The notes under the pieces: model-generated
The model's input: only the letters and a program-made list of their open reading frames with translations
Database searches by the model: none
Told to the model about the DNA's origin: nothing
Translations under genes and position numbers: made by a program
Shown: piece after piece, positions 21,901 to 25,917 of the stretch
Numbering within the stretch: the stretch's first letter is position 1
Layout: every line of letters starts with the position of its first letter
Assembly: GCA_030652035.1 (NCBI GenBank)
Contig: JAUSBJ010000028.1
Location: forward strand, 1-46,081
Direction of reading: 5' to 3'
Length of the DNA: 46,081 bases
Source: Sulfurimicrobium sp.
Lineage (GTDB): Bacteria > Pseudomonadota > Gammaproteobacteria > Burkholderiales > Sulfuricellaceae

Positions 21901-23092
21901 CACCGACAGCGTTGGCGCGCAGGTCAGCCAGTCCTTTGCGGTGACAGTCAGCGGCACAACGACCAACCAAGCCCCGGTCACAGAGTTTGATGCCAACGCC
22001 GTCAGCGAAGACAACGTGCTGATCGTTTCGGGGAATGTTCTGGACAATGACGCCGATCCGGAAGGCAAGCCTCTCACCGTCGCCAATGCGGGATCTCTCA
22101 ACGGCCAATGGGGACGCCTGTCGCTCGGCAGCGATGGCGGCTACCAGTACGCGCTCAACAACACTTCTTCGGCAGTGCAGTCGCTGGCGGCCGGTCAAAC
22201 GGTTTATGAACACTTCGCCTATCAGGCAAGCGATGGAGTCAACAACACGGCAGGTGGTTTGACGATTGCGGTTACCGGAAAGAACGACGTGCCGCTGCTC
22301 AAGAAACCCTTGGCGGACAAGACCATCGCGCCGGACTACGACGTCAGTTGGAAGATCCCCTCGGGCTCCTTTGTCGATATCGACCAGGGCGATTCCTTGG
22401 CCTACTCCGCCCAGCTCGCCAACGGCAGTGCCTTGCCGAGCTGGCTGAAGTTCGACGCCGCCACCCAGACTTTCAGCGGTAAAGCGCCGAAGAACACGAA
22501 GGGTAGCCTCGATATCGTGGTGGCAGCGAGCGACGGTCATGGGGTGCAGTCGGTGGCATCCGACACTTTCCGCCTCACCTTCGACAAGAACGGTTTGAAA
22601 GGCAACGAGGGCGTCGGCAACGGCGAAGATCCACCGCCACCGGGACACGACTGCGACCAGAACGATGGTTCCGGATCATCGCCCGGCCATCCGGGCTCTC
22701 AAGGCGGTCATCACGATAACGATGACGATAACGATAACGATAACGATAACGATGACCGTGGCTTCGCTTATCTGGACCTCAGCAAGGTCGATGGGTGTGG
22801 CCGCGAGAAGGATCAGGGGCAGCACGATGCGCAGCGTTCATACGAAAGCAAGGATTTCTACAAACGCTGGGCGGATATGGACCACGCCCTGGGGCAATTG
22901 CTGGTTGATGACAAGCGGGGAGATTGGTTAGATCCCAAGCATGGTGTCGATCTCAATAGTCTCAAGGGGATCGGTCTGGCCGCTGGCAATGTCAAATTGG
23001 GTGCTGGTGGTTTCGACAACCTCTCTCTGATAGTCAGTGATGCCTCCCTGAAGAACTTCAAGGGGCTTCAGGAAGGGATGTGCAAACTGTAA
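2876..23092 (+). CDS. Giant RTX / Ig-like / VCBS-repeat protein, type I secreted (6,738 aa)
   Basis: Very large secreted protein, probably an adhesin, matrix protein or contact-acting toxin. The ATG at 2876 is chosen because AAGGAG lies 8 bases upstream; the in-frame TTG at 2870 is too close to it. Order by residue: unrecognised N-terminal domain (1-265); two hydrophobic Gly/Ala-rich stretches (about 273-286 and 312-360); RTX nonapeptides GGxGxDxLx (about 395-1300); mixed RTX blocks and some 16 FADGTxW-type RTX-associated modules (about 1420-4230); dystroglycan/He_PIG-like domains (about 4240-5200); two cadherin-like domains; eight VCBS repeats (about 5410-6260); one He_PIG, one VCBS and one more He_PIG domain (to about 6570); and an Asp/Asn/His-rich linker with a C-terminal domain. 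The RTX repeats would bind calcium outside the cell. Unlike most type I adhesins, the RTX blocks are far from the C-terminus. The only cysteines I noticed are three in the last 165 residues. Confidence 0.95.
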   Translation: MLTLAQGISKLDEFLDSGKVTTKQLMDLASQVSLDTAPDFTQGSVTLLYSGSINGVSSDKYIEMMIEQGADIRVIDKTNVGQLLDNPKFNQAWEMAGGTKAQLIHGTDGPWAKASGRFVADTVGEVRLLGFSPDPDSVFVKTELKAIYSGSTRITSVEGVSVADLKKMRFNDALKSVTMASAEHAGYSGFKIDSQTLYNADGSVQLDRRGNIKKSLTSLAAGEFLERDVLDTPEYVKNNPQALQNIKDFMKSGVTEMEASGIKTGARGVMKRLGTIGSALVLGIALSESANAAESGDTEKARKIMEGWAIDSAGSAIGSTVVAIAAGAAAAAAGVVSLPVLAAIGIGAAIVGGIYGSKAATDAWAEYRGSADQSELNLLEKLSAQWALTDYHLVFGTAQSDTLTGSANKDYLFGGGGDDTLDGLAGDDVLRGGAGDDTLNGSAGADQLFGGDDGDTLDGGDGSDKLLGDDGDDVLTGGTGSDQLQGGAGDDTYRFSSGDGVDVIRDEDGQGSIKFDGQALSGGKKLADGYWISDDKQFTFTQVENSDGGNDLVISRRGQNDGMRVQNWQAGQLGITLDDTPADKDQPAFQVTGDQKPVADAEGNYSYDSYDNVVTTGEAQPGFADVIFGSDDNDKLSGGEGNDGISGYMGDDEIDGGAGDDLLSGGAGQDHILGGDGNDHIFAGGTYNGTRVKDPNDDPYVPLANAKIVGATWAVYPSEVVLDGEPTTVDTIQSNGGDDPSDEGDIVDAGAGDDSVDGGYGDDVIDGGDGKDNLRGGAGNDAIEGGAGDDWIGGDNTRFGILIGNVSAEEHGNDVLSGGGGADTLVGQGGSDELYGGAADDLLWGDNSDLKDTPPEFAGQDYLDGGVGNDQLIGGAKEDELFGGAGNDKMWGDDAAKDLPGEHHGDDYLDGEEGDDELQGGGGADVLFGGDGADKLFGDEQSDKLDARYQGDDYIEGEAGDDYAEGGGGNDEIYGGADNDNLWGDTLTRFLSAESHGDDVLDGEAGDDNLVGNGGSDHLSGGEGGDQIFGDSATDDDVIDGVYQGDDLLDGGDGDDYLEGGGGSDILLAGAGNDQLVGDGNSARVPGEFSGDDVLLAGEGNDLAWGGGGNDLVEGEAGDDQLHGDASTDGLDGQFHGDDDISGGEGNDTLIGGGGSDYLDGGTGNDYLRGDDESLDAAYHGADLLDGGDGDDVLIGDGGSDELYGGAGNDVLRGGNPDGGEDGDDILDGGEGSNALEGDGGNDQLYGGSDADVLSGGDGDDLLVGGGGRDLLKGGAGSDTYVITGGDSLIQDSDGVNTLLWQDGIVNHSSATGRSLLNVSLVQFAAEGSAGGESYGFQGSTNELVSVESEPMKGQYVLIKSAGASSVLIQGGLDANFGEIIDASGIRLSWEQLLARAIGGYASPYKATVNHRWYGTGGDDDLISDADGYKFVGGQGDDSITATGSGNTFFYSPGDGTDTITIVDPDASNGGNTLRFGPGVTPDDIKLGLGSLLIRVGEDPADAIHIEDFNPDDVLAQHPVDRFEFADGTVLTYEELLQRGFDLEGSEADDAIRGTNVADRLTGYEGGDALQGGAGDDSYIYRLGDGNDQVLDTDTTTGNLDYLRLGDGILSDEVTVTRNYHDVTLTFIDGGSITLAGQLDGEGRGIERVEFTDGTTWLPDELVARADFVAPDPQYIEGTDGDDVLVDQDGDDQVVARFGNDIITAGYGDDSLYGAYSYDAWWSGGNAGGEGYGGGEGYYGGGEGGYGGGVFADDDEIHGGAGNDWLDGGYRADHDTLYGGSGDDSYVFRRGSGDDLVAESDDTNNADRIVMDGLYRDEVTFARVGNDLLVQIANTDDRLTIRGFFADERAAVEFFDFNDANLTAEELRASLLLGTAGDDNILGYATDDLLSGGAGNDRLDGSGGSDNYTFALGDGSDIIADSGTDGEDTIRFSANVLPADVAVTRSESDLLLVVRGTGERVIIEGWFGNAGPAIESVVFEDGTVWSPAELTAWASTPVTPSADDDFIVGSDAGDVIDALAGNDEIHALAGDDQLTGGTGNDRLSGGSGNDTYIYQQGDGSDVIAGEGRDGTDILSLGGGIDPDQVVVKRDAAHLYLQLPDGETITIENWFGDAANRLATVQFADGTAWNTDDLEALANTPTDGDDFIVGGMSDDFIDGLSGDDAIQGQEGNDILAGGTGSDRLDGGSGDDVYVFNAGDGSDRIVDADGYDSIQFGEGITPEEVQVFADPNGAIVLQRYGPDDRILISATVTNQWGDISVKPVIESFEFADGTIWTADDVAAYAMSAPTTGGDSLQGSDRPEIIDGLGGSDYVAGGLGDDRYVFKPGYGQLTINDSDGNSDALIFGDGIAPDDLTVRRDYDSLILEVTGTEDRVRVESQFSSWNTGNRIERFVFADGTEWNISDVELRLVVPEGTASYDHIYGSGRNDTINGLAGDDWLDGASGDDVLDGGTGADQIEGGDGDDTLISGASTASDLEREVNYRWGFWYNSAHDRLAGGAGDDTYVINADSGYDQITDAEGSNRIVLGQGLSAENVIISTGSGWEHSGQTQIDFGSGAVFVDAGSRIDRIESADGVVITADDFDKYRLASISGTTSADVLTGTKGPDDIYGGDGNDVIHGGAGRDSLRGGTGNDRLFGDSGDDTIEDGEGENFIDGGAGNDNLSGNGYLSGGAGDDTLSGYGILDGGAGNDLIYANSGAVVLFGEGSGNDVIKNASYAQGFVVRTDLQPSEVEIVGGKLDGLEVPLTLRIVSTGESLAGINGAASVVFADGSAWSAADIAAHTRMPEPIDTVGNDTLLGSSGDDVLAAGEGDDRLAGGAGADTLDGVNGNDTLYGGDGNDILLGGDGNDQLTGGAGDDQLFGGAGIDTLTGGGGNNVLDGGAGSDYYYGGAGIDTIRFGRGSGYDTFSGGLEGAQSPLTIVEMGADVLPEDVSVARFDSSVRFMVKDSGDSLVISYWLGQAQPASALEVRFADGTVWNTDAVLAMLPAGLGDFRDNTLTGGDNNETIEGYGGNDNISGGAGNDYLYGASGDDRLSGDAGNDHLSGGDGFDILLGGDGNDTLNGGSGADLLDGGAGNDVIYAGDGSYYSEASADTIVFGFGSGEDTLASSDSRDEIQLGDGVRMQDVDIKVSGSELQIRLAGGSDTLRISGWTYASDRVSTLRFADGSELDLRASPSGVVIGTEATDSINAAEASPFDDDLYGQGGNDTLYGGAGNDAIHGGSGNDFIAGDAGRNVLEGGAGDDTYYLASNEDTLIFGFNSGQDYFYSNYGGIQPQTIRFESNVQLSDVLIKDVWFNESGGSLSIGLKGTTAGLSGFQIKVDQDGNPVISSRLAFGDGTVIEGKDVLQTLYRPAATAGSDYLVDTSGDDVIDAGAGSDVVLAGTGDDQVFGGAGNDTLSGGSGRDVLDGGAGADRLLGGRGDDVLAGGAGDDTLVGGEGHDIYRFEAGFGRDTIQVQSNPESLDVIEFGEGIRSEDVAVSTFVESYTLKRYLVLDVAGSSSQVRIENGWYTGSGSSGAALNLAEIRFADGTTWQSADIAPRLLVATPGNDTLQGSTGNDYLAAQEGNDVIYGAEGDDVLLGGAGNDLIDGSDGKDRLQGGDGDDQLTGGAGSDLLMGGRGQDMLIGGNGSDVYRFDRGDGHDVVGDFGLGSKDIDTIEFGPGIALADITREAVDGSLVLHVAGGDDSITITGFDLPLMAIERIRFLDGTIIDPVTWTERSYDVVLNAGDGMHEVAGDRHLGSLDVGPGIAPDTVTVSREGTDLVLRSGSDGIRFTAWFNDSVSQPVLQARFADGTVWSAEDISRQASTLIGTDGADSLLADGGFPANISGVTGDDTLVGSHGDDVLMGGDGNDVLIGGMGKDLLVGGDGDDLYIVDDLSEVVELAGGGSDTVRLTTTQDIVVSGEIENFEVLGTAPVNLTGDAADNRLVGNSAINRIEGGAGNDVLDGGAGADILIGGSGDDRYVVDNAADTISEVAGEGNDTVATSISWTLNAGSSIENIELLGEGNLNATGDALGNVLTGNAGRNVIRGLGGNDILDGGGNADVLYGGQGDDRYLVDDSGDQVIELTGEGFDSVLATASFVLPDFVEDVTLGGMANIDATGNTADNHIKGNAGNNALSGGAGNDLLDGASGNDVLFGGAGSDSYVFGRGYGQDMIVENGAASAGDRLLLGEGLVPSDLLLRRNGDDLLVSVRDTSDRLTVRNYWQAASTVESIQFVDGTIWGQSQVEAAIAATLINTDPAVMTAAADQIADVGHNFEFSVASVFGDQDAGDVLIPKVTLANGDPLPRWLSFDAATRTFHGTPGEGDVGTVSIVMQVSDSANRVVSDQFDLSIRNPNDTSPIVFQPLADQLGRQDQALSFSLPEDAFKDFDLDDHLSYSATLAGGQPLPKWLSFDPVRQLFSGTPGKDDVGTLAVSVTAHDSRGRAVTDSFDIVVDDVNDPPRVQRLIADQVLWQGQSIDVGLPADLFVDREGDAVTIQVSLANGEPLPAWLTYDPGASRIIGAANSDNVGITTLRITGTDSHGLAAYEDFDVVVGDVNDAPVLTAPVGNWSAQEGQGAALRLPNGLFTDPDRGDTLTYSLELLSSPSHAKSNFTLDSNNGTMTLRSTTPSNDYGPFVYSSLDYWDIGTWTFKLTAEDRLGLKTSTEFTVDVQSAGINHIPVVATNSNQPWNVYGQKWDKQRNIWQWSSAEQDLFVVTMDESMQIKVPNFVDVDGDPLSISILPVGSATADGWVYNQAQGTLQYQGAAPLPRGQGFDIIADDSRGGRSFTKLNVVANRKPVIEDIPEIVVREHQAFSVALPESTFKDPDGDIVDTNGNRVLTYNPLSRQYETLAYYSGSSKTIFGQAGDFGVGTYYLTLTARDPYSIGDPIEGNEPDGNAKGWVPNPSKQVKITVLNEYDAPRLVAPLSDLTVQEDQSLYLYTSSAFYEVDQDQTLRYSATLSNGEALPSWLNFNSATGVLSGVPRTDQVGNYSIRVAATDLVGTSIADEFDLAVTLAQRNHAPRLAIPVTDQIYRSDQSFSFQLPRNTFSDIDAGDSLRYRALQDNGSPLPSWIQFDTTTLAFSGHVPTGQRAPTEIRIVATDSKGAEATDVFSIGIDEKTLPPVVSTPVADQMAIEDAPFSLVLPAGEFADPESSGGLTLSASLMDGSPLPAWLAFDAATATFSGTPGNGDVGSLQVRVIATEPDGGTVSDLFQLTVQNVNDAPISAGESYTLDAGTTLDLAATTLLANDHDIDPTHDVLTISAVGDAVHGSVELMTDGHVRFTAEQGYAGSAGFTYTVSDGQGGLTNASVEIDVRQAASAPVALDGEVVIEEDAARVLTVSDFGFTDTDGPDDLQSIVIVAAPITGRLLLDGEIVADGTSVLRSQLDAGLLVFTPDQDGNGAAYANIAFQVDNGLGSANTALLNLNVTPVNDAPLALSDDGSIDEDAAAPLLGSILANDQDVDAGTNLQVVAPGTYAGRFGDLSINADGSYSYTLDNRLEAVQALADGEYLTDTFTYAVTDGIAGDGAELTVKIIGQNDQPEVVADSGTIMEDDQTALELNLLANDSDIDHGALLRVTDPGTQYGDYGSLTVTSDGQASYRLNNGSSAAQALGTGQTMAELFVVAVGDGQASAANEISILVQGANDAPETADDVASVSEDAGGTAQGNVLANDRDVDQGTTLTVATPGTQIGLYGMLTLEADGSYSYVLDNALPAVQQLGANETASETFFYEASDGLERTTGKLRINIAGRNDTPIATEDHAEVEEDGMTPASGNVLANDQDGDRNGALQVVDAGSRRGVYGNLEIGADGSYTYVLDNTLEAVQSLAAGEVVSETFAYTITDGIESSSANLIVTVNGSNDAPVAITDMGMIDEDAATSLLGNVLTNDSDVDAGDTLIAADAGLRIGRYGTLTLNADGSFAYAANHDATQSLAAGQQVIEQFDYALSDRSVQTPGNIEITIVGENDAPVAEADSAYVNAGNANQATGNVLVNDSDIDAGDVLSVLDHGTRQGQYGTLTLNADGSYAYTLNSLAVQSLGVNQTLNESFDYLVSDGTTDAGSTLTVTIAGSNDAPVVTADTANLAEDTLTQASGNVLANDSDPDNGTALAVGTPGDYVGNYGILNLAADGSYSYQLDTAKAQSLAQGQSVDDVFAYTATDGIANVGSTLTLHIAGGNDAPVVTADTGTINEDAAAPLAGNVLANDSDVDDGTVLQVGDSGSRTGSYGMLNLTANGQYSYALTNADAVQSLAAGEVVHDVFSYTATDGSANTGSSLDITVVGQNDAPIVARQIGGQSAQSGQAFSFQFATDTFTDVDHGDILAYSAKLSDGGTLPNWLSFNAVTRTFSGTPTAGNAGNLSISLTATDSVGAQVSQSFAVTVSGTTTNQAPVTEFDANAVSEDNVLIVSGNVLDNDADPEGKPLTVANAGSLNGQWGRLSLGSDGGYQYALNNTSSAVQSLAAGQTVYEHFAYQASDGVNNTAGGLTIAVTGKNDVPLLKKPLADKTIAPDYDVSWKIPSGSFVDIDQGDSLAYSAQLANGSALPSWLKFDAATQTFSGKAPKNTKGSLDIVVAASDGHGVQSVASDTFRLTFDKNGLKGNEGVGNGEDPPPPGHDCDQNDGSGSSPGHPGSQGGHHDNDDDNDNDNDNDDRGFAYLDLSKVDGCGREKDQGQHDAQRSYESKDFYKRWADMDHALGQLLVDDKRGDWLDPKHGVDLNSLKGIGLAAGNVKLGAGGFDNLSLIVSDASLKNFKGLQEGMCKL
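4060..6780 (+). repeat. First RTX nonapeptide block of the giant protein
   Basis: Dense GGxGxDxLx repeats in coding DNA (residues about 395-1300), interrupted at about 4340-4660 by one RTX-associated beta domain. The DNA is an imperfect tandem array of GGCGGC/GACGAC-rich units. A recurrent longer unit in 5270-6440 ends each RTX strand with motifs such as LWGD, MWGD or LFGD, followed by a short linker containing HGDD or QGDD. RTX repeats fold as calcium-bound beta rolls outside the cell. Confidence 0.85.
7130..15560 (+). repeat. Alternating RTX blocks and FADGT-type RTX-associated modules
   Basis: About 16 copies of a module of roughly 90-180 residues. Each has short RTX turns, a YxFxxGDGxDxI strand, a two-strand beta segment, and ends in a variant of FADGTxW plus an acidic helix. 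This matches the hemolysin-type calcium-binding-related domain pattern. The last stretch (about 14390-15290) has three serralysin-like units in which YxVDDxxDxVxE is followed by an ATGNxxDNxLxGN-like strand. Copies differ strongly in DNA sequence, so the array looks old. Confidence 0.8.
15590..18475 (+). repeat. Tandem dystroglycan/He_PIG-type Ig-like domains
   Basis: About nine domains of 95-120 residues (residues about 4240-5200). Most carry the signature LPxWLxFDxxTxxFSGTP followed by VGxxxIxVxAxDxxG. These are extracellular beta-sandwich modules common in bacterial adhesins. Two domains (about 16490-17560) are longer and diverged, with insertions, and lack the full LPxWL signature. Confidence 0.8.
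19110..21655 (+). repeat. Eight tandem VCBS repeats
   Basis: Eight consecutive units of about 318 bp. Each begins NDAPV or a variant, then has xxEDxxxxxxGNVLANDxDxDxG, YGxLxLxADGSYxYxL and a strand ending in SDG/TDG. This is the VCBS repeat family of large secreted adhesins. One more VCBS unit lies at about 21970-22275 between two He_PIG domains. At the DNA level the copies are related but not identical. Confidence 0.85.
22590..23089 (+). other. C-terminal domain of the giant protein (presumed secretion signal region)
   Basis: The last 165 residues hold a Gly/Pro/His/Asp/Asn-rich linker and then an ordinary folded-looking segment rich in Lys, Asp and Leu. There are no RTX repeats here. Three cysteines occur, in GHDCD, DGCGRE and GMCKL, which is unusual for type I substrates. 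The ATPase/MFP pair implies a C-terminal export signal, so it should lie in this segment. Confidence 0.5.
22715..22756 (+). repeat. GATAAC/GATGAC hexanucleotide microsatellite
   Basis: Seven consecutive hexamers (five GATAAC, two GATGAC) encode an Asp-Asn/Asp-Asp linker near the C-terminus of the giant protein. Because the unit is six bases, slippage would change linker length without breaking the frame. Confidence 0.9.
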
Positions 23093-23100
23093 GAGGATCG

Positions 23101-23129
23101 GGGAACAACCGGGGCATCGGCCGGTTCCC
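23101..23129 (+). promoter_or_regulatory. Hairpin between the giant RTX gene and the ligase gene
   Basis: AACCGG pairs with CCGGTT around an 8-base loop. Flanking GGGAA and TTCCC can extend the stem across a small bulge. No T-run follows, so it is not a standard terminator; it could stabilise the upstream mRNA or lower expression of the downstream genes. Confidence 0.4.
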
Positions 23130-23136
23130 TCCATCA

Positions 23137-24507
23137 ATGACTAAACGAAACGCCTTTATCGCATCAGATTTGCTTTTTAGCCATGTATCCGGGGTGGTCT
23201 GGCCGCCCGTGTCCAGTGCCCAACAAGCGGCGGTTTTGGCCTTACTCTTTCAGATGGAGAGTAGCCAGTGGCTCTCCAAGTTCGCATTGCGCAAACGGCA
23301 ATCGATACAGTTGCGAGCACTCTTGGAACATGCGTGCTGCCACTGCAATTATTACCAAGAGCGGCTACCGGTGGGTGGAGCGAGGGTATGGGATTCGGTC
23401 CCGATACTAACGCGTCAGGACTTGCAAATCCACTTTGATGCCTTGTTGGCTGACTCGTTTCCGTCCGCCCATGGCAAAACGTTTGATATTACGACGGGAG
23501 GCTCTACCGGTGAACCGGTCACGGTTCGGCGCACTCAACTCACCCAGTTGTTCTGGAAGGCGGCGACGCTACGCGATCATCTTTGGCATCGACGGGATTT
23601 CTCAAAAACGATGGCCATTATCCGCCATTTTGACCGGCCCATGGATTTATCCCGGCCAGGGCGTTGGGGAAATGGTGTTTTTCGTAGCGGCCCAGCGTGG
23701 CATTTGCCCATATCGACCGATATAGACCGGCAGCTCCATTGGCTGCAATCGATCAACCCCGACATTCTGCTAACATACCCACCTAATCTGAGTGCGCTGA
23801 TGGCACGGATGCTCCAAGAGAATGTTTCATTGTCTCGTCTGCGCGAGGTACGCACGATCAGCGGCACAGTGTCCGAAGATTTACGCCGCGAGTGCCAATC
23901 ATTGCTGGGTGTACCGTTGGTTGATCTCTACAGTGCTCAGGAGGTTGGCATTATTGGGATTCAATGCCCAGAAAGCGGTTTGCTGCACTTGCAGTCGGAA
24001 AACCTTCTAGTGGAAGTTCTCAATGCGCAGGGCCAGTCTTGCCAGGATGGCGAGATAGGTCGGGTAGTGGTGACAGATCTGCACAATTTTTCCATGCCCT
24101 TGATCCGTTATGCCTTGCGTGATTGGGCAGAGCAGGGGCCGATATGTTCGTGCGGAAGGGGCTTGCCGACTTTACGCAGGGTCAAAGGTCGAAATCGGAA
24201 TATGGCCTACAGCCCTGAAGGTAAACAATTTTGGCCGGTACTTGGCTTGGGCCGGTTTCGGCAGATCATTCCTAGTCTGCGGCAGTATCAATTGATACAA
24301 ACAGAATTCGACGCGATGACGGTGAGGCTGGTAAGCCTGCTGCCACCCTCGGTAGATCAGTTGCAGTCGCTACATGCAACCTTGATCGAAGCGCTTGGTT
24401 ATACATATCGACTTACGTGGCAGGTTCAACCAAACGAATTACCGGAGACAGCCAGTGGCAAATTCGAAGAATTTATTTCTCTGTTGCCCACTTCGGGTGA
24501 ATTTTGA
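23137..24507 (+). CDS. CapK/PaaK-like adenylate-forming enzyme within the secretion locus
   Basis: Member of the AMP-dependent synthetase/ligase superfamily nearest to the PaaK/CapK branch, which adenylates carboxylic acids (for example phenylacetate to its CoA ester). About 456 residues. Visible motifs are the Ser/Thr/Gly-rich ATP loop TTGGSTGEP, the DLYSAQEVG segment, a VVTDLHNFSMPLIRY segment and a CSCGRGLPTLRRVKGR segment in the C-terminal part, all typical of the branch. The ATG at 23137 has no clear Shine-Dalgarno. A GTG at 23080, overlapping the giant gene, has AGGAAGGG just upstream and is a real alternative. The gene ends 6 bases before the membrane fusion protein gene. The substrate cannot be told from sequence. 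The position suggests acyl or aryl modification of the secreted protein or supply of a cell-surface precursor, but this is inference. Confidence 0.8.
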   Translation: MTKRNAFIASDLLFSHVSGVVWPPVSSAQQAAVLALLFQMESSQWLSKFALRKRQSIQLRALLEHACCHCNYYQERLPVGGARVWDSVPILTRQDLQIHFDALLADSFPSAHGKTFDITTGGSTGEPVTVRRTQLTQLFWKAATLRDHLWHRRDFSKTMAIIRHFDRPMDLSRPGRWGNGVFRSGPAWHLPISTDIDRQLHWLQSINPDILLTYPPNLSALMARMLQENVSLSRLREVRTISGTVSEDLRRECQSLLGVPLVDLYSAQEVGIIGIQCPESGLLHLQSENLLVEVLNAQGQSCQDGEIGRVVVTDLHNFSMPLIRYALRDWAEQGPICSCGRGLPTLRRVKGRNRNMAYSPEGKQFWPVLGLGRFRQIIPSLRQYQLIQTEFDAMTVRLVSLLPPSVDQLQSLHATLIEALGYTYRLTWQVQPNELPETASGKFEEFISLLPTSGEF

Positions 24508-24513
24508 TGAGGC

Positions 24514-25917
24514 ATGATGAAAAATATTGATCTGATTACCCAGCGACTAGCAACTCATTTACCTCTTCCGGAAGCGGATCCACTGGACTTTTCTGCACCG
24601 CTGCTGCGCTTGCAGGATAAGCCACCCAACCCGCTCGGCCAGCGAATATTGTGGACCTTGCTCATCTTTCTGGCTGCACTTCTTTTATGGGCGATCTTTG
24701 GGCAGCTTGACATCGTTGCTGTCGCTGAGGGGAAGCTCATTCCGCAAAGTTATGTGAAGATTGTGCAGCCGGCCGAGGCTGGTATCGTGAAACAAATTCT
24801 TGTCAAGGAAGGCGAAAGTGTGCGAGCCGGCCAAGTGTTGATGCAGATGGATACGTTGATCACCGAAGCCGACACTAAGAGCCTGGAAGACGATGCCGCA
24901 CGAAAACGTCTTTCCATCCACCGCATCGACGCCGAGTTGACCAACCAGCCTTTTAAGATTGAAGCCCGTGATCCGTCTGCCCTGGCTCACGAAATTGAAG
25001 CCCAATACCGAGCTAATCGTGCCTCCCTCGCGGCTGCACTGGCTGAAGAACGCGCCCGCCAGGCCAAGGCCCAGCAGGAATTGGCGGCTGCCACTCAAGT
25101 AAAACAAAAACTCGAAGCCACGGTCCCTCATTACCGGGAGCAAGACAAAGCCTTTGAGAAACTCGCCAAGGATGGTTTTGTTGGTAGCATCATGGCCAGC
25201 GATAAGAAACGCGAGCGCATCGAGAAGGATCAGGAACTGGAAACCCAGACTCACCTGATCGCCTCCGCCCAGGCCAGCATCTCCCAGTCTCAAAAACGTA
25301 TGGCGCAGATCGAGGCTGATGCCCGGCAAAAACTTTATACAGAAAGGAACGATCTCACCGGCCAACTCGACAAGCTGACGCAGGAAGTGGCCAAACAAGC
25401 GCACCGGCAAGCCTTGATGGAACTGAAAGCCCCGCAGGATGGTACCATCAAGGACCTTGCGACCCACACGGCGGGCACGGTCGTGCAGCCGGGCACGGTA
25501 ATGCTCACCTTGGTGCCGAAAGACGATACACTCAGGGCGGAAGTCTGGGTATTGAATGAAGACATCGGCTTTGTGCGACCAGGGCAGGAAGTGAAACTCA
25601 AGTTCGCCCCCTATCCCTTCCAGAAATACGGCATGGCCTATGGCAAGGTGGATACGGTCAGCGCCGACGCGGCCGACCAGAATACCCAGGGGAATAATAC
25701 GGTGCCGACCACAGACAGCACCGGAAAACCGCAGCCCCTGCGTTACAAGGCGCTGATCAACCTGCAAGCGATGCACCTGACCGCAGTTGGCGAACGTTTC
25801 TCCTTGAGCGCCGGCATGCAGACCAACGCCGAGATCCTGCTGGGCACCCGCAGCGTGCTGGAGTATTTGCTGTCCCCCGTCCAGAAGGCATGGCACGAGG
25901 CCGGACGGGAGCGATGA
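24514..25917 (+). CDS. Type I secretion membrane fusion protein (HlyD/LapC family)
   Basis: Periplasmic adaptor that joins the ABC exporter at 164 to an outer-membrane TolC-like channel. It has 467 residues: a short cytoplasmic tail, one membrane segment at about 45-64 (LWTLLIFLAALLLWAIFG), a half-lipoyl motif near 80-115 (VQPAEAGIVKQILVKEGESV), a long coiled coil rich in Ala, Lys, Glu and Gln (about 120-290), the second lipoyl half (LKAPQDGTIKDLATHTAGTV) and a C-terminal beta domain. Two adjacent ATGs at 24514 and 24517 follow GAGG; either could be the start. The gene is 6 bases after the ligase, so the two are probably cotranscribed. No channel gene is visible nearby; an unlinked TolC is the simplest assumption. 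Confidence 0.92.
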   Translation: MMKNIDLITQRLATHLPLPEADPLDFSAPLLRLQDKPPNPLGQRILWTLLIFLAALLLWAIFGQLDIVAVAEGKLIPQSYVKIVQPAEAGIVKQILVKEGESVRAGQVLMQMDTLITEADTKSLEDDAARKRLSIHRIDAELTNQPFKIEARDPSALAHEIEAQYRANRASLAAALAEERARQAKAQQELAAATQVKQKLEATVPHYREQDKAFEKLAKDGFVGSIMASDKKRERIEKDQELETQTHLIASAQASISQSQKRMAQIEADARQKLYTERNDLTGQLDKLTQEVAKQAHRQALMELKAPQDGTIKDLATHTAGTVVQPGTVMLTLVPKDDTLRAEVWVLNEDIGFVRPGQEVKLKFAPYPFQKYGMAYGKVDTVSADAADQNTQGNNTVPTTDSTGKPQPLRYKALINLQAMHLTAVGERFSLSAGMQTNAEILLGTRSVLEYLLSPVQKAWHEAGRER

